Assembly (NCBI RefSeq): GCF_028869115.1
Contig: NZ_CP079800.1
Span: 2,232,001 to 2,296,000, forward strand
Length of the DNA: 64,000 bases
DNA from: Pseudemcibacter aquimaris
GTDB taxonomy: Bacteria; Pseudomonadota; Alphaproteobacteria; Sphingomonadales; Emcibacteraceae
Direction of reading: 5' to 3'
Shown: piece after piece, positions 37,064 to 46,106 of the stretch
Position numbering within the stretch: position 1 is the stretch's first letter
Layout: every line of letters starts with the position of its first letter
The notes under the pieces: model-generated
Databases searched by the model: none
What the model saw: only the letters and a program-made list of their open reading frames with translations
What the model was told of the DNA's origin: nothing
Position numbers and translations under genes: made by a program

Positions 37064-38099
37064 AGTCACTTATCTTCTTACCAATTCGATTTTCAAAGGT
37101 GTTAAGGTCAATACCGTCCGTAAGCCTTAGCCCCATCATGATCATCTCTTCTGCCATTTCGGTGGCTGATAGCTGAATATGATCTTTGGTTGCATGGCCA
37201 TTCATTTGCGTGTTTTTAAGCCACGTTTCCGGCTTTTTATTCTGCATGGTCGCGTATGTATTACCGTCATAGCTTATCCTCCCATGTGCCCCTGCCCCTA
37301 CACCAATATAATCGCCATAACGCCAATAGGTCAGGTTATGTCGGCTTTCCTCGCCCTTTCGCGCATAATTAGATACTTCATAGGCGGGATAGCCTTGATC
37401 AGAACATATCTGATTGGTCAGGTCATACATTTCCGCAGACACATTTTCTTCCGGTATCACCAAATCACCTTTACGCCAACTGCCGTAAAATGGTGTGCCT
37501 TGCTCAATGGTCAATTGATATAGCGATAAATGCCCATTTGCCATTTTAATCGCTTGCGAGAGTTCCTGTTCCCATTCGGCTGTGGTTTGCCCCATCCGCG
37601 CATAAATAAGATCAAAATTGGAACGCGAAAAATATTTCTGTGATAGTTCGATCGCCCCAAGTGCCTCATTCACACTATGCTCGCGCCCTAGCGCCTTAAG
37701 ATCACTGTCATTTAATGCCTGAATACCAATAGAAACACGATTAACGCCGACACTGGCAAAATCAGCAAACTTTGCGGCTTCAACACTGGTTGGATTGGCT
37801 TCTAGTGTGATTTCAATATCGTCTGATAACCCAAAGGTTCTATCGATATGTCTGATAACCGTTTCAACCGTATTCGCGCTCATCAACGATGGCGTACCAC
37901 CGCCAAAGAATATGCTTTTTACTGTACGTTTACCGACTAGGTTCGCGTAATGCTCGACCTCGCTTAAGAGCGCATCTCGCATGTCATCTTCGTTAATCGT
38001 TTCACGAACATGACTATTGAAATCGCAATATGGACATTTGGCCAGACAAAATGGCCAATGTACGTAAATTGAAATCTCATTATGATTTGAAGCAGGCAT
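36933..38099 (-). CDS. hemW: Radical SAM heme chaperone HemW
   Basis: A 388-residue radical SAM protein. The 4Fe-4S cysteines are C18, C22 and C25 (CLAKCPYC), followed by FFGGGTPSLM, TLEANPTS and RVSIGIQALN. The motifs and the HemW-type HNLTYWRYGDYIGVGAGAH favour HemW over the coproporphyrinogen dehydrogenase HemN. HemW delivers haem to membrane proteins. The C-terminal LTEKGRPLLNQIL is normal for the family, so the long 3' overlap with the lipoprotein gene is real. The start overlaps rdgB by 20 bp. Confidence 0.92.
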   Translation of the reverse strand: MPASNHNEISIYVHWPFCLAKCPYCDFNSHVRETINEDDMRDALLSEVEHYANLVGKRTVKSIFFGGGTPSLMSANTVETVIRHIDRTFGLSDDIEITLEANPTSVEAAKFADFASVGVNRVSIGIQALNDSDLKALGREHSVNEALGAIELSQKYFSRSNFDLIYARMGQTTAEWEQELSQAIKMANGHLSLYQLTIEQGTPFYGSWRKGDLVIPEENVSAEMYDLTNQICSDQGYPAYEVSNYARKGEESRHNLTYWRYGDYIGVGAGAHGRISYDGNTYATMQNKKPETWLKNTQMNGHATKDHIQLSATEMAEEMIMMGLRLTDGIDLNTFENRIGKKISDFTGSDQVDLMITQGFLAPVFPDRLQLTEKGRPLLNQILGQILV

Positions 38100-38688
38100 C
38101 GATTAATTTCTTAAACGCATCCGCGCGGTGACTGATTGAATGTTTTTCATTCGGTTCCATTTCACCAAATGTGTCATCATAACCATCCGCAATAAACATC
38201 GGGTCATAACCAAATCCATTCTCACCACGAATTGGCCATGTAAGACAGCCATGCACGCGCCCTTCGAATGTTTCGACATGCCCATCCGGCCACGCAAGTG
38301 ACAAAGCACATGCAAAATATGCACCGCGGTCATGATCACCCAGTTCATTATTTAGACGCGCCATTCCATATGAAAAATCACGTTCATTCGTTTCCGGGTT
38401 AACCGCATAACGTGCTGAATGAATACCAGGTATGCCGCCAATTGACGGCACGACAAGCCCGCTGTCATCCGCTAATGCCACAAGACCGGATTCAGATGTG
38501 GCACTTTTCGATTTAATTTCTGCATTAGCAATAAATGTTTCCCCGTCCTCAACAGGTTCGGATAATTCAAGTTCCTTTGATGAAAAAACCTCAACACCAT
38601 ATGGTTCAAGTAGCTCACGAATTTCACGCACCTTGCCCGCGTTATGGCTCGCGACCACCAGTTTTTTTTCATCAAACTTACGTGACAT
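38080..38688 (-). CDS. rdgB: XTP/dITP diphosphatase (RdgB/Ham1)
   Basis: A 202-residue protein of usual length. It has the substrate loop VASHNAGKVREI, the acidic metal site ALADDSGLVVPSIGG and the GENGFGYDPMF and HRADAFKKL segments. It removes pyrophosphate from non-canonical purine triphosphates such as dITP and XTP, keeping them out of DNA. It lies 2 bp downstream of rph and overlaps hemW, forming an rph-rdgB-hemW unit as in other alphaproteobacteria. Confidence 0.95.
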   Translation of the reverse strand: MSRKFDEKKLVVASHNAGKVREIRELLEPYGVEVFSSKELELSEPVEDGETFIANAEIKSKSATSESGLVALADDSGLVVPSIGGIPGIHSARYAVNPETNERDFSYGMARLNNELGDHDRGAYFACALSLAWPDGHVETFEGRVHGCLTWPIRGENGFGYDPMFIADGYDDTFGEMEPNEKHSISHRADAFKKLIDACFKS

Positions 38689-38690
38689 GT

Positions 38691-39407
38691 CTAAATTCCC
38701 AATGTCTTACGTTGCATTTTCGTGATTTGATCCACACCAAATCTGGCAAGACGCATCATACGAAGCAGCTCTTCTTCGCTGAATGGTTCTTCCTCTGCGG
38801 TTCCTTGGATTTCGATAATTTTACCAGCACCAGTCATCACGAAGTTCGCATCTGTTTCCGCGGCGCTATCCTCATCATAGTCAAGATCAAGAACTGGTGT
38901 GCCTTTATAAACACCACATGAAATCGCCGCCACTTCGTGAATAATCGGGACTTCTGATAATGTACCGTTCGCTACCATTTTCTGAAGGCATTGATAAAGC
39001 GCGACATAACCGCCAGAAATTGACGCTGTTCGTGTTCCTCCGTCTGCCTGTATCACATCACAATCCACACGAATTTGACATTCACCAAGCTTTTCAAGAT
39101 CAACGGCCGCGCGTAATGAACGCCCCACTAGACGTTGAATTTCTTGTGTGCGACCAGATTGTTTTCCTTTTGCAGCTTCGCGCGGCATACGACCATGTGT
39201 GGAACGCGGAAGCATCCCATATTCACCGGTTACCCACCCTTTTCCAGAACCACGTAAAAATGGCGGCGCTTTTTCTTCGAGTGTAGCAGTGCATAACACA
39301 TGGGTATCACCGAATTTAATCAGGCATGATCCTTCTGCATATTTTGAAAAACCGAGTTCCATTGAAATTTCACGCATTTGATCAGCGCTTCTGCCGGATG
39401 GGCGCAT
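38691..39407 (-). CDS. rph: Ribonuclease PH
   Basis: A 238-residue phosphorolytic exoribonuclease of standard length that trims tRNA 3' ends. The start [14 protein letters not shown], the core [35 protein letters not shown] and [19 protein letters not shown] are diagnostic. It heads the unit rph-rdgB-hemW and is divergent from hrcA. Confidence 0.95.
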   Translation of the reverse strand: MRPSGRSADQMREISMELGFSKYAEGSCLIKFGDTHVLCTATLEEKAPPFLRGSGKGWVTGEYGMLPRSTHGRMPREAAKGKQSGRTQEIQRLVGRSLRAAVDLEKLGECQIRVDCDVIQADGGTRTASISGGYVALYQCLQKMVANGTLSEVPIIHEVAAISCGVYKGTPVLDLDYDEDSAAETDANFVMTGAGKIIEIQGTAEEEPFSEEELLRMMRLARFGVDQITKMQRKTLGI

Positions 39408-39498
39408 AAAACCTTCTCCCTTTAAAGAATATAATTATCGGTTTTAACGTTAAATCAAACGCAATGCCACTCAATTATATTTTATTTACGCCCTAGCG

Positions 39499-39527
39499 TT
39501 GACCTTGGCCAAAGGCGTACCTACATT
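39499..39527 (+). promoter_or_regulatory. Predicted hrcA promoter giving a leaderless transcript
   Basis: TTGACC (39499-39504), a 17-bp spacer and TACATT (39522-39527) make a good sigma-70-type promoter. The hrcA ATG is at 39535, only 7 bp after the -10 box, where transcription should start, so the message would have little or no 5' leader. No Shine-Dalgarno is seen before the ATG, which fits. No CIRCE element is present. Confidence 0.5.
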
Positions 39528-39534
39528 ACCTAGC

Positions 39535-40578
39535 ATGAGCATTTTGAACGACAGATCACGGGAAATATTCCGCCAGATTGTGGACGCCTATATTTTAACG
39601 GGCGACCCGGTTGGTTCTGCAACGCTTTCAAAACAGCTTGAAGTATCCCTTTCCCCGGCTACGGTTCGTAATGTAATGGCAGATTTGGAAGAAAGCGGTC
39701 TTATTTATTCCCCACACACATCCGCGGGACGCATTCCAACGGAAATGGGATTAAGGTTATTTGTCGATGGCATGCTGGAACTGGGCAATCTGACCAAACA
39801 AGAACGTAATGACATTAAAATTCAGTGCAATAATTCCGGCCACAATATGGAAGATGTGCTGACCAAAGCCGGAAGCATGCTTTCCGGTCTTTCCCAATGT
39901 GCCAGCGTCGTTATGGCCCCAAAGAAAGACCGCCCGTTAAAACATGTTGAATTTGTGCATTTATCACCCGGGCGTGCCCTTGTGGTGATGGTTAGTGACG
40001 GTGATGATGTTGAAAACCGTATTATTGATGTGCCACCGGGCATTACCCCGTCCGCACTTATTCAAGCGGCCAATTACATCAATTCGAAATTACATGGCCA
40101 TGACTTTTCTGAGGCCAAAGCACAGATTGAAAAAGAAATCAGCGTACATGAAGCAGAACTTGATCTGCTCGCCCAGAATATTGTTGAACAAGGCCTTGCT
40201 GTCTGGGCAGGAACCCGAGACGCGGGGCAAATATCAAAAGAATCACTTATTGTCCGTGGACAGGCAAATCTGCTCGATGATTTGGATGCGAAAGAGGATC
40301 TGGAACGTATCAGACTACTTTTTAGTGATCTTGAGCGCAAAAAAGACTTGATTGAGCTGCTTGGGCTCGCAAAAAATGCCGATGGAGTAAGAATTTTCAT
40401 TGGTTCTGAAAATAATCTCTTTTCTCTTTCGGGTTCATCTGTTATCGCTGCACCCTATATGGATGAAAAAAACAACTTACTCGGTGTGATTGGCGTTATT
40501 GGACCAACACGGTTAAATTATGCAAGGATCATTCCGATGGTAGATTACACAGCAAAAATTATTGGAAAAATAATATAA
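39535..40578 (+). CDS. hrcA: Heat-inducible transcription repressor HrcA
   Basis: A 347-residue protein from the ATG at 39535; an in-frame TTG at 39499 would add 12 residues but coincides with the predicted -35 box. The N-terminal winged helix (RSREIFRQIVDAYILTGDPVGS, LSPATVRNVMADLEESGLIY, PHTSAGRIPTE) is unmistakable, and the C-terminal GAF-like HrcA domain ends with GVIGVIGPTRLNYARIIPMVD. It represses chaperone genes through CIRCE operators, usually groESL in alphaproteobacteria. It is translationally coupled to grpE (TAATG). Confidence 0.94.
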   Translation: MSILNDRSREIFRQIVDAYILTGDPVGSATLSKQLEVSLSPATVRNVMADLEESGLIYSPHTSAGRIPTEMGLRLFVDGMLELGNLTKQERNDIKIQCNNSGHNMEDVLTKAGSMLSGLSQCASVVMAPKKDRPLKHVEFVHLSPGRALVVMVSDGDDVENRIIDVPPGITPSALIQAANYINSKLHGHDFSEAKAQIEKEISVHEAELDLLAQNIVEQGLAVWAGTRDAGQISKESLIVRGQANLLDDLDAKEDLERIRLLFSDLERKKDLIELLGLAKNADGVRIFIGSENNLFSLSGSSVIAAPYMDEKNNLLGVIGVIGPTRLNYARIIPMVDYTAKIIGKII

Positions 40579-41177
40579 TGACTGAAAACACAGAAAATGA
40601 AGAAATGAACGAAGAAAACATTTCTGAAGAAGAAAATAACGAACAACCGGAAAAGACGGAAGAAGCAGGCGAAGAAGTAACGCCATTAAGCGTTGCTGAA
40701 GCAGAGATCAATGATCTGCGTGACAAGCTTTTACGCGCAGTTGCAGAGGCAGAAAACGTACGTCGCCGCGCTGAAAAAGAAAAAGCAGACGCAGCAAATT
40801 ACGCGGTGACAAATTTTGCCCGTGACATCCTTGCCGTTGCGGACAACCTTCACCGTGCGCTAGAATCCTTGCCGGAAGAAGACAATATTCCCGATCATGT
40901 TAAGAACCTGCTTGAAGGTGTTAAAATGACTGACCGCGAGCTTCACAATATCTTTGAACGCCACGGCATTAATAAAATTAATCCACATGGCGAAGCTTTC
41001 GATCACAATCATCACCAAGCAATGTTCGAAGCAGAAACAGATGAGCATCCACACGGTACAGTGATGCAGGTAATGCAGGTTGGTTATAAAATCAAAGACC
41101 GCCTATTACGTCCTGCGATGGTTGGTGTTTCCAAAGGCGGTAACAAAGACAAAGAAGGCGTTGATACCAAGGCCTAA
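40578..41177 (+). CDS. grpE: Nucleotide exchange factor GrpE
   Basis: A 199-residue protein. A long acidic N-terminus (mostly Glu and Asn) leads into the coiled coil LRDKLLRAVAEAENVRRRAEK and the beta-domain end HGTVMQVMQVGYKIKDRLLRP, the GrpE signature. It releases ADP from DnaK. The start overlaps the hrcA stop by 1 bp. A bidirectional terminator follows. Confidence 0.95.
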   Translation: MTENTENEEMNEENISEEENNEQPEKTEEAGEEVTPLSVAEAEINDLRDKLLRAVAEAENVRRRAEKEKADAANYAVTNFARDILAVADNLHRALESLPEEDNIPDHVKNLLEGVKMTDRELHNIFERHGINKINPHGEAFDHNHHQAMFEAETDEHPHGTVMQVMQVGYKIKDRLLRPAMVGVSKGGNKDKEGVDTKA

Positions 41178-41203
41178 TCGCTTAAGGTTATTGAGCCACT
41201 AAT

Positions 41204-41244
41204 AAAAAAAACACTCATCAAAATAATTTGGTGAGTGTTTTTTT
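41204..41244. terminator. Bidirectional intrinsic terminator
   Basis: A-tract, ACACTCA (41211-41217), a loop, TGAGTGT (41232-41238) and a T-tract. The flanking A and T runs extend the stem. It lies between the converging grpE and SPFH genes and serves both strands. Confidence 0.88.
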
Positions 41245-41269
41245 ATGACTTAAGATTTTTTATGAACGG

Positions 41270-42166
41270 TTATCTGTTCCCAATAACATTTGACGCACTA
41301 TTGTTCGGCACGACATACACTTTTACATCCCTTAAAATATCTGCCATTTCTTCAAGATAAATGCGTCTTTCCATTGCCTCTGGTGATTTTTGCCATTCTG
41401 CGGCAAGACCGTTAAATCTCGCGACATCCCCTTTTGCACTTTCTAATCTTGCAAATTTTGCAGCCATTCCTTCGTTTCTGATGCGGGTAGCTTCCACCTC
41501 TGCATCAAATAAAACTTGGTTTTTCTGGGATTCCGCAAGTTCAATACGTCTATAACGGTCCGAATTAGCATTTTGTACCAATTGAAATGAATCGGCAACA
41601 CCATCATTACTGGGTGGGGAAAGCGATTTTACAATCACATCCTGCACCTGAATGCCGGTATTTGCGTTATCAAGCTCTACCTGCATGGCTTGGCGAATTT
41701 GACTGCCTAGAAGCTGTCTTCCTGTCGTCAGAATATCATCGACGCTTTTTTCCACCAATGAACGGGTCAGCATTTTTTGCGCCATAAAATCAAGGAACAC
41801 TTCCGGTCTGTCATGTGATGTTTCAAAAAGATCCAACCGTGTGATCGTATATTGGATATCAACCTGAATTTCCACAAGACTGGCACCGCCCGTCATCCAA
41901 AGATTTTGCGCACCATATGTAAAACTTTCAAGTGGTGGTGCAGTTTCACCAACAGAAAGAATAAGATTCGCTTTGGTTGTTTTTACGGTCTGGCTACCGA
42001 ATGGATAAGGGACATTCCAGTGAATGCCGGCCTCTACATTTTTATCAATCATCTTTCCAAAAATATAGGTAACCGCCGTTTCTTCTGGTTCTACAGCATA
42101 AAAGCCGGATACTGCGTATAACGGCAATAACAATGCTCCTAAACCATATAAGATTTTCTTGACCAT
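41270..42166 (-). CDS. SPFH (band 7) membrane protein, third member of the permease-SPFH operon
   Basis: A 298-residue protein with one N-terminal transmembrane helix (ILYGLGALLLPLYAVSGFY) and an SPFH domain (VEPEETAVTYIFGKMIDK, AGIHWNVPYPFGSQTV, VEIQVDIQYTITRLDLF). A coiled coil rich in Ala/Glu follows (VLFDAEVEATRIRNEGMAA). It resembles HflK, which with HflC forms a cage around the FtsH protease, but it is shorter and its companions are a metal permease fused to SPFH and an HflC-like protein. The stop is close to a bidirectional terminator. The ATG sits directly against the preceding stop (1-bp contact), so it is co-translated. Confidence 0.85.
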   Translation of the reverse strand: MVKKILYGLGALLLPLYAVSGFYAVEPEETAVTYIFGKMIDKNVEAGIHWNVPYPFGSQTVKTTKANLILSVGETAPPLESFTYGAQNLWMTGGASLVEIQVDIQYTITRLDLFETSHDRPEVFLDFMAQKMLTRSLVEKSVDDILTTGRQLLGSQIRQAMQVELDNANTGIQVQDVIVKSLSPPSNDGVADSFQLVQNANSDRYRRIELAESQKNQVLFDAEVEATRIRNEGMAAKFARLESAKGDVARFNGLAAEWQKSPEAMERRIYLEEMADILRDVKVYVVPNNSASNVIGNR

Positions 42167-43089
42167 TATCTGTCCGCCTTTCTATTTTCAAGCGGTGGAT
42201 TGGTCAACAGATCAAGAAGCGGGGAATCTTCCGGAAGGATCAAGGTTGTATCATTATCAATGATGCTTCCGTAAACTTCTAACGTTCTTAGGAATTCATA
42301 AAAACCTTCTTTATCCTTATAGGCTTCCGCATAAATTCGCGCGGCTTCGGCTTCGGCTTCACCACGGGCGATTTCCGCTTCTGCTTCAGCAGCAGAAATG
42401 ATTTCAGCACTTCTTCTATTGGCATCTGCAATTACTTTTCTTGCTTCTGCGTCCCCTTCGGAACGATACGATTTGGCGATACGTTCACGTTCCGCACGCA
42501 TACGTGCATAAACACTAATCAGGTTCTGTGCCGGGAAATTAAATTTTGAAACACCAATATTCGTAAGCTCAATACCATAATCACGGCTCGCTAAGGCAGA
42601 AGCCTCATTATATATTTTTTCTTCCATGATAGAGATATTTTCCGCCGCTCTCATGTCGCTTGCTTGCGTAATATCCGCAGGAATATAATCAGTGAAAGGT
42701 TTTTGCCCTAACGCGGCACCAAATAACGATTTCATTAAGTTTTCAATACGTGCTTCCGCCGCATCACGCGTTCTTAGTGCCGTAAGGAATTTTTCAGGAT
42801 CAACAATTCGCCATGTTAAGAAAGAGGATACAACGATGTTCTTCTTATCTGATGTAAGAAATTCTTCTTCTGGGATGATTTGATACATGTTTCTTTTATC
42901 AAACCTAACGACCCGTTCAAATGGCATAGGGAGCTTAACACGCAGACCTGGTTCATCATGAACAGCAACCGTGCGACCGAAACGCGTCACGATGCTATAT
43001 TCTGCTTCATTAACCACAAAAAAGGATGTCATCAAATATGCGACAACCAAAAGCGATCCTATTATCAGCGGTAATTTCTTCTTCAACAT
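42166..43089 (-). CDS. HflC-like SPFH membrane protein
   Basis: A 307-residue protein from the ATG at 43089, which has GGGAAGAG 8 bp upstream. The frame is open 21 codons further, into the previous gene, but without a better start. A transmembrane helix (LPLIIGSLLVVAYLMTSFFVV) is followed by HflC-type SPFH sequence (EYSIVTRFGRTVAVHDEPGL, RNMYQIIPEEEFLTSDKKN) and a long Ala/Glu coiled coil (SAAEAEAEIARGEAEAEAAR). HflC normally regulates FtsH from the periplasmic side. Here it is the middle gene of three, so a partnership with the permease-SPFH fusion is likely. Confidence 0.87.
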   Translation of the reverse strand: MLKKKLPLIIGSLLVVAYLMTSFFVVNEAEYSIVTRFGRTVAVHDEPGLRVKLPMPFERVVRFDKRNMYQIIPEEEFLTSDKKNIVVSSFLTWRIVDPEKFLTALRTRDAAEARIENLMKSLFGAALGQKPFTDYIPADITQASDMRAAENISIMEEKIYNEASALASRDYGIELTNIGVSKFNFPAQNLISVYARMRAERERIAKSYRSEGDAEARKVIADANRRSAEIISAAEAEAEIARGEAEAEAARIYAEAYKDKEGFYEFLRTLEVYGSIIDNDTTLILPEDSPLLDLLTNPPLENRKADR

Positions 43090-43105
43090 TATTAAACTCT
43101 TCCCA

Positions 43106-45271
43106 TTAATCCTTAAATTTGAACCTGACAACGTCTTCGGCGTTAGGATCAAGCCACAAATCGACCCCTTCTGAATTTTTCAAACCATTTAAATATAATT
43201 TTGGCGGCACCAGCCTTATTTCCTGAGATTCAAGCTGCAATCTTTTTTCTGTAATATATGGATATTGCCCATGCACATCGGCTAGCGGCTTAAATGCAGC
43301 CGCCTGCCCCTTGGCATTTGCAAGTTCACGTGTTGCTTCGACACTGGCGTTCGCTTTTATGTCCTCTGCATTACCGCGTGCATCATTCAATACGCGGATC
43401 GCATCACCATCCGCAAGGAACAATGACCTTTGCATATCTTCAAGTGAACTGGCCACATCACGAAATGCATCATGGACACGGTTCGGAGCATGAACATAAA
43501 CAAGACGCGCATCAAGTACTTTAAAACCTTGATCAAGAGTATCCACCTTGCCTTTTAGCTGATCGCGAAAACGACTTTCAAGATTATGCCTTTCTGTTGT
43601 GAAAACGGCATCAATCGGAAGCTGCACTGTTTCCGTCACAAGAACCTGTCTTGCGATATCCAACAGCAACTGATCATTTTGTTCGCTATAAAAGTGATAA
43701 TTATAAATATCATCAATTTCATAGGTAATAACCGACTTTATCAAAAGAACATTTTCATCAGCGGTCAGATACGTATTGAAATTTTCATATGAATTTAGCC
43801 TTACGCCAGCGGCTGTTGAATTACTAAGGCTTTCATCAATTGTAATTTGGCGAACATTGCCCGTATCAATAACCACGGCTTCCGTGATCGGTGACGGTAA
43901 TCTAAAATAAAGGCCAGGTGTTAAATTCTGATCCACCACTTCTCCAAACCTTAGGATCATACCCTGGCTGCCCGGTGGCACTTGAACCGTATATAATGGA
44001 TTAAGCATTACAACGAAAATTGCTGCTGCTGCGCCCATTAATTTTTGTTGATGGTTTCTTAAAACCTCAACGACTACAGCACCCTGTTTTTTAAGATCAT
44101 GTACTGGCTCCATGTAGCTTTTACGACTAAAGCTCGCAATCACCAACCCTAAGAAGATAACCGCAGAAGCCGATTTTACAACCATCCAGAAAGTATTATC
44201 AGCGCTATTTAGGGCAAGGATAGCATCCACACGAACAATATCCGCTGCAAAATAATCCAACGTTAAACCAAAACAGATCGCAACAACAATGATAGAAGAC
44301 AAATACGCCCACATGACCCTGTATCCAAGCATTTTGCCAACTATGTTAATTGTCGCAATACTTGTGGCTGGCCCTGTCAATAGATACACCAACGCCGCAC
44401 CAGGGGATAATCCGCTAACGATAAGGCCCGCTGCAACAGGCGTCGACATACTTGCACACGTATAAAGCGGCACACTGATAACGACCATAAGCAGCATCGT
44501 CAGAATGCCCGCAAGAAACCCATCACCAAAAGAAAAGAAATTATCCGGCAATACAGCCAGCATCACGCCGGTAATAACCAAGCCGACAACGATCCAAAAA
44601 GCAATATCATCAAGCATTGGCCCAAACCCATAGCGAAATACGCCTTTGGCTTTTTGCTTAATGTCAATATTTTTAGATTCTGCAAGATCCCCGTGATCGT
44701 GATGATGATGATGGTGATGGTGGTGGTGATCGTGATCATGGTCGTGACCATGATGGTGGTCATGATGATGGTGATGATGCGCAACTTCTTCTATGTTTTT
44801 TGCATCTTGTTCTGAACTTTCTTTATCATCTTTTTCATTGCGCGTTAAAAACGCACACGCAAGCCCCGCAGCAATAGCACTCACAATAGCAGCAATAGGG
44901 CGGTAAACAGCCATCACTGGCCCAAGAAGACCATAAGATACGATTACTGAATCAACACCTGTTTCAGGAACGGACACAATGAATGAAGCCGTGGCGGATT
45001 TTGACGCCCCTTTTTTACGAAGCGTTGCCGCAGCAGGAAGCACACTACAAGAACAAAGCGGAAGTGGCGCACCCAAAATGGTCGCCCAGAAGATTCCTTT
45101 AATCCCCTTTTGGCCAAGATTTTTTGTAATCAGTTTAATTGGGATAAATTCATGCATTATCCCAGCAAAAAATAATCCAAAAAGGATAAATATTGAGCTC
45201 TGATAAAATACCCCGACAATCTCGTTAAAGATGCTGGCTATTACGCCATACAGGTCTAACAAAATCTCCAT
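43106..45271 (-). CDS. Heavy-metal permease (SO_0444/ArsP-like) fused to an SPFH/HflK-like domain
   Basis: A 721-residue protein. Residues 1-385 form a permease of the DUF318/ArsP or SO_0444 Cu/Zn-efflux type. It has about eight transmembrane helices, the cysteine motif LPLCSCSVLP (C73, C75), a second conserved loop VPLYTCASMSTPVA (C272) and a His/Asp loop at 165-193. After a linker, a transmembrane helix at about 410-426 opens an HflK-like SPFH domain (VPPGSQGMILRFGEVVDQ, TPGLYFRLPSPI, coiled coil to about 690). The normal length of either family is about half of this. One uninterrupted frame with no internal stop argues for a true fusion. It is the first gene of a three-gene operon. Confidence 0.85.
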   Translation of the reverse strand: MEILLDLYGVIASIFNEIVGVFYQSSIFILFGLFFAGIMHEFIPIKLITKNLGQKGIKGIFWATILGAPLPLCSCSVLPAAATLRKKGASKSATASFIVSVPETGVDSVIVSYGLLGPVMAVYRPIAAIVSAIAAGLACAFLTRNEKDDKESSEQDAKNIEEVAHHHHHHDHHHGHDHDHDHHHHHHHHHHDHGDLAESKNIDIKQKAKGVFRYGFGPMLDDIAFWIVVGLVITGVMLAVLPDNFFSFGDGFLAGILTMLLMVVISVPLYTCASMSTPVAAGLIVSGLSPGAALVYLLTGPATSIATINIVGKMLGYRVMWAYLSSIIVVAICFGLTLDYFAADIVRVDAILALNSADNTFWMVVKSASAVIFLGLVIASFSRKSYMEPVHDLKKQGAVVVEVLRNHQQKLMGAAAAIFVVMLNPLYTVQVPPGSQGMILRFGEVVDQNLTPGLYFRLPSPITEAVVIDTGNVRQITIDESLSNSTAAGVRLNSYENFNTYLTADENVLLIKSVITYEIDDIYNYHFYSEQNDQLLLDIARQVLVTETVQLPIDAVFTTERHNLESRFRDQLKGKVDTLDQGFKVLDARLVYVHAPNRVHDAFRDVASSLEDMQRSLFLADGDAIRVLNDARGNAEDIKANASVEATRELANAKGQAAAFKPLADVHGQYPYITEKRLQLESQEIRLVPPKLYLNGLKNSEGVDLWLDPNAEDVVRFKFKD

Positions 45272-45309
45272 TGTGTTCCCTCTATTTCTTACTATTCAAA
45301 GCGAATAAT

Positions 45310-45337
45310 TTACAGCAAGCCGGACTATAGGCTGTAA
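45310..45337 (-). promoter_or_regulatory. Inverted repeat over the likely -10 box of the permease-SPFH operon
   Basis: TTACAGC (45310-45316) and GCTGTAA (45331-45337) are perfect inverted 7-mers separated by 14 bp. On the minus strand the spacer contains TATAGT (45324-45329), a good -10 box, about 50 bp upstream of the permease ATG. A regulator bound here would block RNA polymerase. No regulator gene is adjacent and the -35 box is weak, so this stays a prediction. Confidence 0.35.
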
Positions 45338-45558
45338 CAATGTAACAATAAAGCATTTATGGCAATAAAAACAAACTATTTATGCGCAATTGAGATCACA
45401 TTATGAGCTATATCAGAATACGTTTAAAACATTCAAAGCGGTCCGTATTTTAATGTATTTTCTAACGCCTTGAATCTATGACAAAAATACTTATCGCAAA
45501 ATCAATATCAGCCTTTAAATTTTTCAATTATTCAACACATAAAATAAATTAAAATTTC

Positions 45559-45993
45559 TTATTGTCTCGCACGAATTTCTACTTTCTTTTCAATCTCGCC
45601 CGCTTTTTCAAATTCAAGCTTTAGATCAATGGTATCACCCGGTCCGTATTTGTTATCCGTTTCAAACATCATGATATGATAACTGCCTGGTTTTAATTCC
45701 ACAGAACCACCCGCCGGAATTTCGATACCACCATCCACTTGACGCATTTTCATTACACCGTCTTCCATTAAATGATTGTGGATTTCAACACGCGGTGAAA
45801 TGGATGACGTTGCCCCGACCAGCTTGTCAGTATCCGCGCCATTATTTTTTATTGTTAAAAAAGCCCCACCCGGACGGCCCGCGATCAGTATCGGACGTGC
45901 CCATTCACCAGATACAATTATATCACCATCCGCAGCATTTGCAGCAAACGGGAAAGTCACCAAAATAGATAAAATAACAATCAGTTTTTTCAT
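45559..45993 (-). CDS. PCu(A)C-type periplasmic copper chaperone
   Basis: A 144-residue protein with a Sec signal peptide (cut near ANAA-DG). The copper-binding pattern of the family is visible: the His/Met run HNHLMEDGVMKM, then SYHIMMF about 21 residues later (the H(M)x10Mx21HxM arrangement). Such proteins carry Cu(I) in the periplasm, often to cytochrome oxidase. It lies on the same strand 287 bp upstream of the permease-SPFH operon, which supports a copper link for that operon, though the gap suggests separate promoters. Confidence 0.9.
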   Translation of the reverse strand: MKKLIVILSILVTFPFAANAADGDIIVSGEWARPILIAGRPGGAFLTIKNNGADTDKLVGATSSISPRVEIHNHLMEDGVMKMRQVDGGIEIPAGGSVELKPGSYHIMMFETDNKYGPGDTIDLKLEFEKAGEIEKKVEIRARQ

Positions 45994-46106
45994 AGCGTCA
46001 CACTCATTTAATTGTTCAAATTTTCATTAAATCGATAGTCTTAAATCATAATCAGGACAAACGATTACAGCCATTCTAACAAAAAAATGAAAAACTTCGA
46101 TAAAAA

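Noticed and set aside
39408-39534. CIRCE operator upstream of hrcA
   Set aside because: I looked for TTAGCACTC-N9-GAGTGCTAA here and before dnaK and found no match or near match.
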